A stretch of DNA of 64,000 bases from Phormidium tanganyikae FI6-MK23. GTDB lineage: Bacteria > Cyanobacteriota > Cyanobacteriia > Leptolyngbyales > Leptolyngbyaceae. The notes beneath the pieces were generated by a model. The model was not told the origin of the DNA. It made no database searches and worked only from the letters and a program-made list of their open reading frames with translations. The position numbers and the translations under genes are program-made. The DNA is taken from the NCBI GenBank assembly GCA_019359175.1, contig JAHHHU010000022.1, positions 1 through 64,000 on the forward strand, written 5' to 3'. Below are positions 43,737-53,153 of this stretch, piece by piece. The first letter of the stretch is position 1, and each line of letters opens with the position of its first letter.

Positions 43737-44288
43737 CTACCCTGCTTTTTGTAGCTCATCTAGTTTTGCGAGAACTTCACGGCTATGGACGATCGGGTTT
43801 ACTCCCGTAAAGGTCGCGCGGAGCGTTCCTTGTGGATCGATGATAAAAGTGTGGCGCGCCGATCGAACTCCCATCCAAGAGCCATAAGCTTTGCTGATTT
43901 TGCCTTTGGCATCTGCGAGTAAAGGAAACTTCAAGCCTTCAGAGTCACAGAAATCAGCGTGAGAATTGACATCATCGGCACTGATGCCGAGAACTTGAGC
44001 ATTGCGATCGAGATATTTCGGCAAGTCTTCCTGAAATTTACGGGCTTCGAGCGTACAACCGGGCGTAAAGTCGGCAGGATAGAAGTAGGCGACGACCCAT
44101 TTTCCGCGATAGCCCGACAGCGAGACGGTTCCTTCTCCCTCGTTGCTGGGCAAGGCGAATTCGGGTGCAGGCTGATCGATCGAGGGCAAAACTCCACCCA
44201 ATGCGAACGCAGGAATCGCGAAATTCAAACTTGCAGAGATCGCAAGCACACTGATCATTAGGCTCTTTAGCAAATCTCGACGCAACAT
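43737..44288 (-). CDS. Exported peroxiredoxin (PrxQ/BCP-like)
   Basis: A 183-residue thiol peroxidase with an N-terminal signal (LKSLMISVLAISASL to AIPAFA), so it acts in the periplasm or thylakoid lumen. The peroxidatic Cys is in YPADFTPGCTLEARKF. The usual PrxQ resolving Cys five residues later is Arg here; another Cys lies in ADFCDSEGLKFP. It may be a 1-Cys enzyme or use the distant Cys. GSWMGVRSARHTFIIDPQG is typical of the family. Confidence 0.88.
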   Translation of the reverse strand: MLRRDLLKSLMISVLAISASLNFAIPAFALGGVLPSIDQPAPEFALPSNEGEGTVSLSGYRGKWVVAYFYPADFTPGCTLEARKFQEDLPKYLDRNAQVLGISADDVNSHADFCDSEGLKFPLLADAKGKISKAYGSWMGVRSARHTFIIDPQGTLRATFTGVNPIVHSREVLAKLDELQKAG

Positions 44289-44419
44289 AGGATAACTTCT
44301 GAAATAAAACTTAATTAAAGTTTACCGTGATCTTTCAGCATTCAGAACGATAAGCTTCTGGAGCGAGTTTCAGACAATGTAACGGATATTTTCAAATCAT
44401 CAGGACGACGTTTCTTAAA

Positions 44420-45787
44420 ATGGTTCTAGCTCTTAAAGTCAGTGTCCGCGAGGAACTGAAGGCATTTCTACAGCTTGCGATTCCGTTAGCCAGCGCTCAA
44501 GTGGCACAACTTGCAACTGGGTTTGTCGATACTGTCATGATGGGACATTTGGGGCGGGAAACCTTAGCTGCGGGCGCGTTAGCTTCGATCACATTCTTTT
44601 CATTTGCGGTGACTGCCGCTGGAATCGTAATGGGGGTGAGTCCATTGGTGGCAGAGGCTTTTGGAGCGGGTGATAAGGCTCGAATTGAGCAAGTGACGCG
44701 ACAAGGATTTTGGCTTTGTGCGGGGCTAGTGATTCCGCTGATGATTGCGATCGCTCAGCTAGATTCGTTGATGCAGCACATCGGACAAGAAGCGGCGATC
44801 GTCAAACTCGCCAATGTGTATCTGGATGTTTTGCTGTGGGGATTATTTCCGTTTTTGGGGTTTGCGATGTTACGAGGCGTGGTGTCGGCTATTTCTGAGA
44901 CACGCCCGATTATGGTGATTGTGATCGCAGGGACTTTGTTTAATGTAGTGGGTAACTATGTCTTGGGGTTTGGGCAGTTTGGATTTCCGCGCTTAGAAAT
45001 TGCGGGATTGGCGATCGCGAGTGTGTTGAGCTTGTGGGGGATGTTTCTAGCCCTGGTGATTTATGTCGCAAATCATCCGCAGTTGAGACAGTATCAGTTT
45101 TTTGATCGCGTTTATCCGATTCAGCCACAGATGATTCGCGAATTGCTGAAGTTAGGAATTCCGATCGGCGTTTTTTCTGCGCTTGAAATTAGCATTTATA
45201 CTGCTTTAACCTATGCAATGGGGCTTTGGGGTGCGACTGGTTTAGCGGCACATCAGATTGTGTTTCAGACCATCAACATCATTTTTATGGTTCCGTTGGG
45301 AATGTCGTTTGCGGCAACGGCTCGGATCGGACAATGGTTGGGACGGCAGAACCGAGCAGGAATTCGGCGGGCGGGTGTCGTCAGTTTGAGCATGGGAGCA
45401 ATTTGGACGATATTGATTGCGATCGCGCTGTTGCTGTTTCCGCGATCGATCGTCGGATTGTATCTCGATGCTAAGGCTCCGGAGAATGCTGAAGTGGTGG
45501 CGCTAGCGGTATCGATGTTGCGAATTGGAGCGATCGCGCATTTCTTTGATGGTGTGCAAAAGATTGCTTACGGCGCGTTGCAAGGCTTGAAAGATACTCG
45601 CGTGCCGATGTTGGTTAGCCTACTGTGTTACTGGGGCGTGGGATTGTTTACGGGCTATGTTTTGGCTTTTCAGTTCCGATTAGGCGGGGTTGGATTGTGG
45701 CTCGGAATTCTGAGTTCTGTCGCGATCGCGGCGGTGATGTTTGTTTGGCGATTTCAGTGGTTGACCTCAAATCGGGTTGCAAATTAA
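44420..45787 (+). CDS. MATE family efflux transporter
   Basis: A 455-residue exporter with 12 predicted helices in two related halves. Family blocks are ATGFVDTVMMGHLG, GVSPLVAEAFGAGD, GLAAHQIVFQTINIIFMVP and ATARIGQWLGRQNRA. MATE proteins expel cationic drugs or metabolites using Na or H gradients. The substrate cannot be read from the sequence. Monocistronic. Confidence 0.92.
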   Translation: MVLALKVSVREELKAFLQLAIPLASAQVAQLATGFVDTVMMGHLGRETLAAGALASITFFSFAVTAAGIVMGVSPLVAEAFGAGDKARIEQVTRQGFWLCAGLVIPLMIAIAQLDSLMQHIGQEAAIVKLANVYLDVLLWGLFPFLGFAMLRGVVSAISETRPIMVIVIAGTLFNVVGNYVLGFGQFGFPRLEIAGLAIASVLSLWGMFLALVIYVANHPQLRQYQFFDRVYPIQPQMIRELLKLGIPIGVFSALEISIYTALTYAMGLWGATGLAAHQIVFQTINIIFMVPLGMSFAATARIGQWLGRQNRAGIRRAGVVSLSMGAIWTILIAIALLLFPRSIVGLYLDAKAPENAEVVALAVSMLRIGAIAHFFDGVQKIAYGALQGLKDTRVPMLVSLLCYWGVGLFTGYVLAFQFRLGGVGLWLGILSSVAIAAVMFVWRFQWLTSNRVAN

Positions 45788-45791
45788 GAAC

Positions 45792-45821
45792 GAGACACCC
45801 AGACTATCCTCCGGGTGTCTC
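45792..45821. terminator. Hairpin between convergent MATE and argZ genes
   Basis: GAGACACCC (45792-45800) pairs with GGGTGTCTC (45813-45821). T-runs on either side are weak. Confidence 0.6.
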
Positions 45822-45828
45822 ATCACGT

Positions 45829-47934
45829 TTAGACTTTTTCGGCTACTCGATAAGGATTCGTCAACTTATCAAGCTGCTGCACCAATAAGCTCAAGAACAA
45901 TCCCACATCAGTTACAACGCCAACAGATTCGATCGAACCTCGATCGCTAAGTTTTGTCACCACTGCCGGATTGATATCCACACAGACCATCTTCACGCCG
46001 GATGGTGTCATGTTGCCAACGCCGATCGAATGCAGCATCGAAGACAACATTAAAATCATGTCTGCGCCTTCAATTAAGCGAGCATAATCTTGCTGTGCTT
46101 CGATCAGCTCCATCTTCGTATCGGGTAACGGCCCGTCATCCCGAATTGATCCCGCTAATGAGAATGGAATGTTATTACGAACGCACTCGTAAAGAATACC
46201 GCCTTGGAGAACACCCGCTTCAACGGTTTTGTCGATGCTACCGTAACGCCGCACCAGGTTAATCACTTTCAAATGATGGCGATGTCCACCCCGCACCGAA
46301 ACGCCACGCTTCATGTCTACACCAAGTGAAGTTCCGAGCAGTGATTGTTCCATATCGTGAACCGCGATCGCATTTCCACCCAAGAGCGCCTGAACATAGC
46401 CTTCACGAACCAGCTTCGCTAAATGTTCTCCGCCCCCGGTGTGAATGACAACAGGCCCTGCGGTGACAACAACGCGACCGCCTTGATCGCGAATCTGCCG
46501 TAGCTCCCAAGCAATTTGTTCAACGACTAATTCAACGCGCCGTTCACTCGACACGCCTGCACCCATAAAGCTGAATTCCTGCGTGTTGCGTTGTTCGCGG
46601 GCAGCTTTACGAATCGTGCGAATTCCTTCGACACCCACCACTACACGATCGCTAGTGGTTAAATCTCGCAATAGCTTACATTGTGCGCTCTTGCCATCTG
46701 GGGAAACTGCGACCGCACCATCCATTCTTTGTTGATCGACTTTCACCCATTCCCCATTCACTCGAACTTCAGTTGGGTAGATTGTTGTCACATAGAAGTC
46801 ATCGGGTGCAACCCCGTCTTGAATTACGGGTTCTAGATCAGCATCACAAATCTCCTGCGGGCGCGGCAATGCACCGAGATCAATCAACTGCGACATGATC
46901 GTTTCCATCACATCATGCGATGGAGCCGTCACTTTCACCTCTGCGGAGGAGGTACTTTGCCGCTGAGTGCCTAAGTTAAAGTTCAGCACTTGGAAGCTAC
47001 CACCCGCTTCAACAATGATATCAAGCGCGCGATTAATCACACCGGAATCGAGCAAGTGACCATCGAGTTGCACAATCCGGCTCTCGACAGTAGCACTGCC
47101 ATGAAGCTCAACGCGAACGGGTTCTGTCACTCGCAGCGTTAAGCATTTTGCAGCTCCTCCAGCTTTGAGAAATTCAGTCAGCGGAGTTTCCAGCACTTGA
47201 AAGCCTGCATCCGTTAAATGCTGTTTCAGTTCTGTACTAGCTTTGTTCATGATCACAATCTGATCAAGGTTCACCGCATTACAAGCAAAGTTCACTGCAT
47301 CGTGTTCTGCGATCGCAATTCGTTTTTCAGCCGGAACGCGCATTTCGATCAATCGATTAGAATACGCATCAAACGCAGGCGGATAGTACAGCAAATAGCC
47401 ATTGTTCAGCGGACAGAAGCAAGTATCGAGGTGATAAAAGCGATCGTCCATGAGGCGCAGCGAGAGAACTTCCACATCAAGCCATTTTGCGAGATAAGGA
47501 TGTGAATCGAGTTCCGACCGAAAGCCATAGCCCGCCCAGAGCCAGCGACCTTCACGATCAAACAACGCATCACCCGCTCCTTCAAACGGCAACTCTGGCG
47601 GCAGTTCGTGAACGGTGAAACCATTGCTCTCAAACCAAGCTTTGAAATACGGCTCTTCGCCTTGGCGCTCTTTGTGATAAAACCGACTCAAAACGGCAGT
47701 ATCACCGAGAACTAAACCTGCATTCGCCGTGAATACCAGATCTGGAACGCCTTTTTCGGGTGTTACCAAATCGACGATCGCGTGTTCTTTGATTAGGTGA
47801 TACAGTCCTTGCCATTGTTCCACAGCGCGATCGCGCGAGGACTTGTGAATATTGCCTTCCATCCACGGATTAATCACGTAATCTACGTCGTAATAGTCAG
47901 GCGCACACATCAGAATCCGAATCGAGGAGGTCAT
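45829..47934 (-). CDS. argZ: Arginine dihydrolase / ornithine cyclodeaminase (ArgZ/AgrE)
   Basis: A 701-residue bifunctional enzyme of the cyanobacterial arginine-catabolic pathway. The N-terminal amidinotransferase-fold domain (MCAPDYYDVDYVINPWME, DLVFTANAGLV, HLDTCFCPLNNG, GGAAKCLTLRV with the catalytic Cys) converts arginine to ornithine, CO2 and ammonia. The C-terminal LOR/SDH-like part is the ornithine cyclodeaminase in AgrE of Anabaena, giving proline. Start ATG 47934 is preferred; a start at 47967 would add 11 residues. An exact NtcA motif lies 70 bases upstream. Confidence 0.93.
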   Translation of the reverse strand: MTSSIRILMCAPDYYDVDYVINPWMEGNIHKSSRDRAVEQWQGLYHLIKEHAIVDLVTPEKGVPDLVFTANAGLVLGDTAVLSRFYHKERQGEEPYFKAWFESNGFTVHELPPELPFEGAGDALFDREGRWLWAGYGFRSELDSHPYLAKWLDVEVLSLRLMDDRFYHLDTCFCPLNNGYLLYYPPAFDAYSNRLIEMRVPAEKRIAIAEHDAVNFACNAVNLDQIVIMNKASTELKQHLTDAGFQVLETPLTEFLKAGGAAKCLTLRVTEPVRVELHGSATVESRIVQLDGHLLDSGVINRALDIIVEAGGSFQVLNFNLGTQRQSTSSAEVKVTAPSHDVMETIMSQLIDLGALPRPQEICDADLEPVIQDGVAPDDFYVTTIYPTEVRVNGEWVKVDQQRMDGAVAVSPDGKSAQCKLLRDLTTSDRVVVGVEGIRTIRKAAREQRNTQEFSFMGAGVSSERRVELVVEQIAWELRQIRDQGGRVVVTAGPVVIHTGGGEHLAKLVREGYVQALLGGNAIAVHDMEQSLLGTSLGVDMKRGVSVRGGHRHHLKVINLVRRYGSIDKTVEAGVLQGGILYECVRNNIPFSLAGSIRDDGPLPDTKMELIEAQQDYARLIEGADMILMLSSMLHSIGVGNMTPSGVKMVCVDINPAVVTKLSDRGSIESVGVVTDVGLFLSLLVQQLDKLTNPYRVAEKV

Positions 47935-48003
47935 AGAAAAATCTGGGTAAATGTGTAATCTAGGCAATCAACAAGAGTGAATCGGAGTTTGATCCCCTAG
48001 GTT

Positions 48004-48017
48004 GTATCGGTTAATAC
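48004..48017 (-). promoter_or_regulatory. NtcA-binding site of argZ
   Basis: An exact palindromic-type GTA-N8-TAC (GTATCGGTTAATAC), 70 bases before the argZ start. On the minus strand TTCACT stands 22 bases beyond it as a weak -10. Regulation of arginine catabolism by nitrogen status would make sense; binding is inferred. Confidence 0.65.
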
Positions 48018-48181
48018 GGAAGCTTCGGGGCACGTTTGAGGTTCGGGAGGCGTGCATTCGATCCATTCTAGAAAGAAACGGGACGCGCGGAACGGTTTCG
48101 CAAAACTTCAGGTGAGGAGTTAAAGACATTTTGCGGGAGTATCGATCGGGTTTGAAGTGCATCGATCGTGCGCTTTTAAAT

Positions 48182-48216
48182 AATAAAAAACCCAGTAGCG
48201 CGACACCACTGGGCTG
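48182..48216 (-). terminator. Orphan minus-strand terminator (possible small RNA end)
   Basis: CCCAGT (48191-48196) pairs with ACTGGG (48208-48213). On the minus strand it is followed by TTTTTTATT. No minus-strand protein gene lies just upstream, so it may end a small RNA transcribed from about 48320. A TAAAAT box lies in that region on the minus strand. Confidence 0.45.
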
Positions 48217-48629
48217 GTAGCTGTGAAAGTTGATACTCTCTAATGAAATGACTTATGTGCTAATCATCTCAATCTCACCCCAATTCCTCATCTGTAGATT
48301 TACGGGAATGTATTTTATGAAACCTGAATGATTTTTGAGATGCTCGTAGAGAATCCGTATTCACACGGTATGATTGCGCTGTCAATTTGAAGATGATTGA
48401 AAGTTCTACGATAAATTGCGGAAAAGCAGCGGGTTAAACTCTAAGCTGCTGTGTGCAACTCCCCCGTATTTTGAGTGTTTTACCCGTATTCAGCCAGTTT
48501 TTAAATTCAGAGGGAACTTGAACGCGTGTAAGGATTTCCGTACTTTGTGAAGCGTTTTTATTCTCACAACAGAGATGAGCGAGGTTCTCTGTATGATTGA
48601 GATGTGAGGTCTGGAGGAGTGATAGCTTT

Positions 48630-48900
48630 TTGATATTCGAGTTTGATCAAAATAAGAGTTCAGAGCAATCAAGATAAACATGGGATTGATCTTAACTAAG
48701 CTCAATGACTGTGGACAGATTCTAATCGTATTGAAATCCCAGCAACTACAGAAGACGAGCAACGATTTCTTGTCATTGGCACAATCGCCCAGCAACATTG
48801 GACAGCAGTGATTACATATCGAGATGAAAATGTGAGGATCATATCTGTTCGACATGCAAGAGATAACGAGAGGGGAATTTATGAAAGCAACCGAATTTGA
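48630..48900 (+). pseudogene. BrnT-family toxin, inactivated
   Basis: The C-terminal half is clear: RIEIPATTEDEQRFLVIG, ITYRDENVRIISVRHARD and NERGIYESNRI, ending at TGA 48898. This matches BrnT RNase toxins. Upstream the N-terminal part is also readable as IFEFDQNKSS, then DKHGID, but one frameshift separates them and two in-frame stops follow (TAA 48697, TGA 48706). The only possible start is TTG 48630. Its end overlaps the antitoxin gene, as in brnTA operons. Confidence 0.82.
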
Positions 48901-49111
48901 TAAACGATTTGACAACAGTGAAGATGTGATCGAGTTTCTGGATCTGTCAAAGGCATCGCGTCCAGGATTGGGAAAGAAATCAGTAAGGATTGATTTTCCA
49001 GCTCGGATGATCAATGGAATTGACCAAGAAGCAAAGCGTCTGGGCTTAGATCGTCAGTCACTTTTAGAAGTCTGGGTTGAAGAAAAGTTAAAGCAATCTT
49101 CTGAGTACTAA
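48881..49111 (+). CDS. BrnA/CopG-like antitoxin
   Basis: A 76-residue protein. MKATEFDKRFDNSEDVIEFLDLS, then KSVRIDFPARMINGIDQEAKRLG and LDRQSLLEVWVEEKL are typical of CopG-type (ribbon-helix-helix) antitoxins paired with BrnT. These bind the toxin and repress the operon. It is intact, starts 20 bases before the end of the toxin remnant, and follows GAGGGG by about 6 bases. With the toxin broken, it is an orphan antitoxin. Confidence 0.83.
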   Translation: MKATEFDKRFDNSEDVIEFLDLSKASRPGLGKKSVRIDFPARMINGIDQEAKRLGLDRQSLLEVWVEEKLKQSSEY

Positions 49112-49173
49112 GCAGAACGATCGCAGTTCTAATTCGAGAGTCGGAAAATAGAGGAATTGAGAGAGCAAAATTT

Positions 49174-49812
49174 ATGCTTTTAGAGTTAAATCGAATCGAA
49201 GTTCCGCCAGGACAGCGAATTTTACTGCAAAATGTCTCCTGGCAAGAGTTTGAGCGAATTTTAGAAGAATTGGGAGATCGTCGTGCCGCTCGAATTGCTT
49301 ATGAGAACGGAACTTTAGAAATTATGACCCCGCTACCCGAACACGAAGCGAATAAAGAAGCCATTGGGGACTTGATTAAAGCATTATTGGAAGAACTAGA
49401 GATTGAGTTTTTGACATTAGGTTCAACGACGTTCAAGAACCAACAGATGCTGAAAGGCATTGAGCCAGATCAGTGCTTTTACATTCAAAACGAATCCAAA
49501 ATTCGTGGAAAGAAGCGCTTGGATTTAAGCATTGATCCACCTCCAGATCTCGCCCTAGAAGTTGATTTGACTTCTAGGACACATCCAAGTATTTATCAGG
49601 GGTTAGGTGTTCCGGAGCTATGGCGATTTGAGAAAGGAAAGCTCCAAATCAACGTGCTGCGAAATGGTAAGTATGAGGTTTCAGAGCGAGGAGAAATTTT
49701 TGCAGCTTTACCGATCGCACAAGTCATTTCACACTATCGGGAACAAAGCGACATCATTGGAAGGACTGCCGCTTTGAAAGCATTTCGACAATGGATTAGA
49801 GAACGACTTTGA
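49174..49812 (+). CDS. Uma2 family (DUF820) putative endonuclease
   Basis: A 212-residue protein of the Uma2 family, abundant in cyanobacteria. The restriction-endonuclease-like core has YENGTLEIMTPLPEHE, GIEPDQCFYI, PPPDLALEVDLTSRT (acidic active-site residues) and YQGLGVPELWRF. Biological function is not established; many copies are linked to mobile DNA. It follows the antitoxin gene by 62 bases. Confidence 0.85.
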   Translation: MLLELNRIEVPPGQRILLQNVSWQEFERILEELGDRRAARIAYENGTLEIMTPLPEHEANKEAIGDLIKALLEELEIEFLTLGSTTFKNQQMLKGIEPDQCFYIQNESKIRGKKRLDLSIDPPPDLALEVDLTSRTHPSIYQGLGVPELWRFEKGKLQINVLRNGKYEVSERGEIFAALPIAQVISHYREQSDIIGRTAALKAFRQWIRERL

Positions 49813-49918
49813 TCATCAGTGCGAAACTCGATCGAAGTTTTGCCAAATCTCCAGCCAATTCGTTCAACCTACGGCAAGATAAGATAAATAACGCACTTCT
49901 CAACTTTTTTGGACTTCA

Positions 49919-52540
49919 ATGGCTACTCCTCTTAGCGGCGCTCAAATTCGGCAAACGTTCCTCGATTTCTTTGCACAGCGCGGACATCAACCGATCGCGA
50001 GTGCGTCGCTTGTGCCTGAAGATCCGACAGTTTTGTTGACGATCGCGGGAATGTTGCCCTTCAAACCCATTTTTCTCGGTCAGCGACAAGCAGAATTCCC
50101 TCGTGCGACGACTTCGCAGAAATGTATCCGCACGAATGACATTGAGAATGTGGGACGCACCGCACGACACCACACATTTTTTGAGATGTTGGGAAATTTC
50201 AGCTTTGGCGATTACTTCAAGTCGCAAGCGATCTCGTGGGCTTGGGAATTGTCCACCAAAACATTTGGATTGCCTGCGGATCGCATTGTGGTCAGCGTGT
50301 TCGAGGAAGATGATGAAGCGTTTGCAATTTGGCGCGATGAAGTCGGCATTCCAGCACACCGGATTCAGCGGATGGGTGCAAAAGATAACTTCTGGAACTC
50401 AGGCCCGACTGGCCCTTGTGGCCCTTGTTCAGAGTTGTACTACGATTTTCATCCGGAGCTAGGAGACGCTCACCTAGATCTCGAAGATGATAGTCGCTTC
50501 ATTGAGTATTACAACCTGGTATTTATGCAATATAACCAGGATATCGATGGCAACCTAACCCCACTTCAGAACAAGAATATTGATACTGGACTAGGCTTGG
50601 AGCGGATGGCACAGATTCTTCAGCAAGTGCCAAATAACTATGAGACGGATCTGATTTTCCCGATCGTACAAACTGCTGCGAAGATTGCAGGAATTGATTA
50701 TGCAACCGCAGATGAATCGACAAAGGTATCACTCAAAGTCATTGGTGATCACATTCGTGCAGTCGTTCATATGATCGCAGATGGAATCACTGCATCGAAT
50801 GAAGGGCGCGGCTATGTGCTGCGGAGATTAATCCGTCGAGTGGTGCGACATGGGCGGTTGATTGGCATCGATCGAGATTTCACACCTGAAGTTGCCGAAA
50901 CTGCGATCGCGCTTTCCGAATCGGCTTATTCAAATGTGCGACTGAAAGAAACCGTCGTGAAGTCAGAGCTAAAAATCGAGGAAGAACGATTCCGTAAAAC
51001 GCTCGATCGAGGTGAGAAGCTGTTAGAAGAAATTCTAAACCGAGAAACCAAGCAAATCTCAGGAAAAGATGCGTTTGAGCTATACGATACCTATGGCTTT
51101 CCCGTTGAACTGACTGAGGAAGTTGCGACCGAGAAAGGCTTAAGGGTTGACATGAAAGGCTTTGAAGCCGAGATGGAAGCGCAACGCCAACGCGGTCGAG
51201 ATGCCCATAAAACGATCGATCTAACCGTTCAAGGAACACTGGATACATTAGCTGCAACAATTCATGAAACAGAGTTTTTAGGCTATGAGCAAACCTCTAG
51301 CGGCTCGGAAATTCAACTGTTGTTAGTCAATGGCGAAACGGTCGATCGCGTCGAATCTGGAACCGAAGTGCAAATCGTCCTCAATCAAACTCCGTTCTAT
51401 GCAGAGTCGGGGGGGCAAATTGGCGATCGCGGTTATCTTTCCGGCGATGATTCTGTCATTCGGATCGAGGATGTGAAAAAAGAATCCGCTTTCTTTGTTC
51501 ACTTTGGACGAGTCGAGCGCGGAACGGTCAGAGTGGGCGATCGGGTTACGGCTCAGATCGACCTTTCCTGTCGTCGTCGCGCCGCTGCAAACCATTCTGC
51601 AACCCACTTACTTCAAGCTGCACTCCGCAAGATTGTAGAGGAAGGCATTTCGCAAGCTGGATCACTCGTAAACTTCGATCGCTTACGGTTCGACTTCAAC
51701 TATTCCAAGCCACTAACCGCCGAGCAACTACAACAAATCGAAGAACAGATCAACACTTGGATCGCAGAGGGACATCAAGCTGAAATTGCAGTGATCCCGA
51801 TCGCAGATGCCAAAGCGAAAGGCGCGATCGCAATGTTTGGTGAAAAGTATGGCGACGAAGTTCGCGTGATTGATTTCCCTGGAGTCTCGATGGAGCTATG
51901 CGGCGGAACTCACGTAGGGAACACCGCAGAAATCGGATTGTTCAAAATCGTTTCTGAAGCGGGTGTCGCTGCCGGAATTCGACGGATTGAAGCAATCTCT
52001 GGAGCATCGGTTTTAGAGTATCTCAATGTTCGTGAAGCAGTGGTCAGAGAGTTAAGCGATCGCTTCAAAGTCAAACCCGAAGAAATCCCCGATCGCATTA
52101 CTTCACTGCAAGCGGAACTAAAGAACACTCAGAAACAACTAGAAACCGTCAAAGGACAGTTAGCGATCGCGAAAGCGGATCAACTATTAGCCGAAGCAGA
52201 AACAGTTGGAGAGTTTAAAATTCTCGTGTCACAGCTTGAAAGCGTTGATCCCGCTGCTTTACAGAAAGCCGCAGAACAATTGCTGCAAAAGTTAGGAGAA
52301 GGCGCGATCGTTCTCGGATCGATTCCTGAAGCCGGAAAGGTTAGCTTTGTCGCGGCGTTTAGTCCAACTGTAGTGAAGAAAGGACTGCAAGCTGGGAAAG
52401 TGGTCGGTGCGATCGCGAAAATCTGTGGTGGGGGCGGCGGAGGTCGCCCGAATCTTGCACAAGCAGGCGGACGAGATACCAGCAAACTACCGGAAGCTTT
52501 GGCAGAAGCAAAGCAACAGCTACAAGCTGGATTAAACTAA
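49919..52540 (+). CDS. alaS: Alanyl-tRNA synthetase
   Basis: An 873-residue class II synthetase charging tRNA-Ala. The N-terminus ([18 protein letters not shown]) and motifs 1-3 are as expected ([39 protein letters not shown]). The editing domain has [13 protein letters not shown] and [18 protein letters not shown], binding zinc and removing mischarged Ser or Gly. The Gly-rich C-Ala domain ends [14 protein letters not shown]. Full length. A perfect hairpin follows at 52548-52584. Confidence 0.97.
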   Translation: MATPLSGAQIRQTFLDFFAQRGHQPIASASLVPEDPTVLLTIAGMLPFKPIFLGQRQAEFPRATTSQKCIRTNDIENVGRTARHHTFFEMLGNFSFGDYFKSQAISWAWELSTKTFGLPADRIVVSVFEEDDEAFAIWRDEVGIPAHRIQRMGAKDNFWNSGPTGPCGPCSELYYDFHPELGDAHLDLEDDSRFIEYYNLVFMQYNQDIDGNLTPLQNKNIDTGLGLERMAQILQQVPNNYETDLIFPIVQTAAKIAGIDYATADESTKVSLKVIGDHIRAVVHMIADGITASNEGRGYVLRRLIRRVVRHGRLIGIDRDFTPEVAETAIALSESAYSNVRLKETVVKSELKIEEERFRKTLDRGEKLLEEILNRETKQISGKDAFELYDTYGFPVELTEEVATEKGLRVDMKGFEAEMEAQRQRGRDAHKTIDLTVQGTLDTLAATIHETEFLGYEQTSSGSEIQLLLVNGETVDRVESGTEVQIVLNQTPFYAESGGQIGDRGYLSGDDSVIRIEDVKKESAFFVHFGRVERGTVRVGDRVTAQIDLSCRRRAAANHSATHLLQAALRKIVEEGISQAGSLVNFDRLRFDFNYSKPLTAEQLQQIEEQINTWIAEGHQAEIAVIPIADAKAKGAIAMFGEKYGDEVRVIDFPGVSMELCGGTHVGNTAEIGLFKIVSEAGVAAGIRRIEAISGASVLEYLNVREAVVRELSDRFKVKPEEIPDRITSLQAELKNTQKQLETVKGQLAIAKADQLLAEAETVGEFKILVSQLESVDPAALQKAAEQLLQKLGEGAIVLGSIPEAGKVSFVAAFSPTVVKKGLQAGKVVGAIAKICGGGGGGRPNLAQAGGRDTSKLPEALAEAKQQLQAGLN

Positions 52541-52547
52541 AATACTT

Positions 52548-52584
52548 GCCCCACCTCAGTCATCAAGCACAATCGAGGTGGGGC
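52548..52584 (+). terminator. Hairpin after alaS
   Basis: A perfect 10-bp GC-rich stem (GCCCCACCTC at 52548-52557 with GAGGTGGGGC at 52575-52584). No T-run follows. It may stabilise the 3' end. Confidence 0.5.
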
Positions 52585-52626
52585 GAACGATATGCCAGCA
52601 GTTGAACTATCTCTAGGAGAGTTCTG

Positions 52627-52845
52627 ATGTCCCCAATTCAACAAATTATTCTCGATAAGCTGAAAGAACTCCCGCCTGAAAAACAGGGAGAAGTACTAGA
52701 TTTTATCGAATCGCTTCAGCCACAAACAAGAGAAGATCGTCCCACTCTTAGGGGCATTTGGGCGGGAGTAGAAGAAATTACAGAAGAAGACATCGCAGAA
52801 GCGCAGCGAGAAATGTGGGGTAATTTCTCGAGAGCAATTGAATGA
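52627..52845 (+). CDS. DUF2281-like antitoxin
   Basis: A 72-residue protein. IQQIILDKLKELPPEKQGEVLDFIESL is the DUF2281 pattern; the acidic tail EEITEEDIAEAQREMW is the part expected to hold a PIN toxin. Such genes form VapBC-like pairs. The stop codon overlaps the ATG of a broken PIN-toxin reading frame (ATGA at 52842-52845), the normal pairing geometry. Confidence 0.75.
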   Translation: MSPIQQIILDKLKELPPEKQGEVLDFIESLQPQTREDRPTLRGIWAGVEEITEEDIAEAQREMWGNFSRAIE

Positions 52846-52923
52846 GTTCAGTGATCGCAGATACACACGATGATTTGGTATCCAGGCGATCCGGTAATCG
52901 GAATCTATTGCTTTGTCCGTTGA
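52842..52923 (+). pseudogene. PIN-domain (VapC-like) toxin fragment
   Basis: From ATG 52842 the frame reads MSSVIADTH, the start of a PIN domain with its first catalytic Asp. One base later another frame continues MIWYPGDPVIG, as in intact toxins (DTHAMIWYL). That frame stops at 52921 after about 17 residues, and nothing more of the domain is found. The gene is both frameshifted and truncated. Confidence 0.72.
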
Positions 52924-53081
52924 TTCCGCCGATATCGAGCTAAACAGGCTTCCAGGTCAGGGCAAGACTCGGTATCATGATCTGGATCTTTTTGCTGATT
53001 ACAGAGTTCGATGCAGTGTTGTAGCGATCGCGGTTGTGTTCGACGAATTTCTAACAAAAGTAAAAAACAATCTCGAATCAT
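52905..53081 (-). CDS. Possible small protein (58 aa)
   Basis: A minus-strand ATG frame of 58 residues: MIRDCFLLLLEIRRTQ then LQHCIELCNQQKDPDHD and CPDLEACLARYRRNQ. It has four cysteines after the start region and a basic end. Codon use looks like a gene, but no ribosome binding site is evident and I know no homologue. It lies after the gene at 53154 on the same strand, beyond a terminator. Confidence 0.35.
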   Translation of the reverse strand: MIRDCFLLLLEIRRTQPRSLQHCIELCNQQKDPDHDTESCPDLEACLARYRRNQRTKQ

Positions 53082-53102
53082 TTTCTTATTAATTGCAAAA
53101 AC

Positions 53103-53144
53103 AAAAAAGTTAGATCTCCAACACAGTTAAAAGGTTGGAGATCT
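53103..53144 (-). terminator. Terminator of the 69-aa gene
   Basis: AGATCTCCAAC (53112-53122) pairs with GTTGGAGATCT (53134-53144). On the minus strand it is followed by a T-rich stretch (AACTTTTTTG). It lies 10 bases after the stop at 53154. Confidence 0.78.
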
Positions 53145-53153
53145 TTGCGGAAC

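Larger units (their letters stand above)
47935..48629. other. Intergenic region upstream of argZ and the toxin remnant
   Basis: About 700 bases. It holds the NtcA site of argZ (48004-48017) and a minus-strand terminator-like hairpin with no gene assigned (48182-48211). The rest is AT-rich; a 174-codon minus frame overlapping the antitoxin gene is spurious. Confidence 0.4.

Noticed and set aside
48490-49014. A 174-codon minus frame over the toxin-antitoxin locus
   Set aside because: It overlaps the antitoxin and toxin remnant on the other strand, whose protein features are clear.
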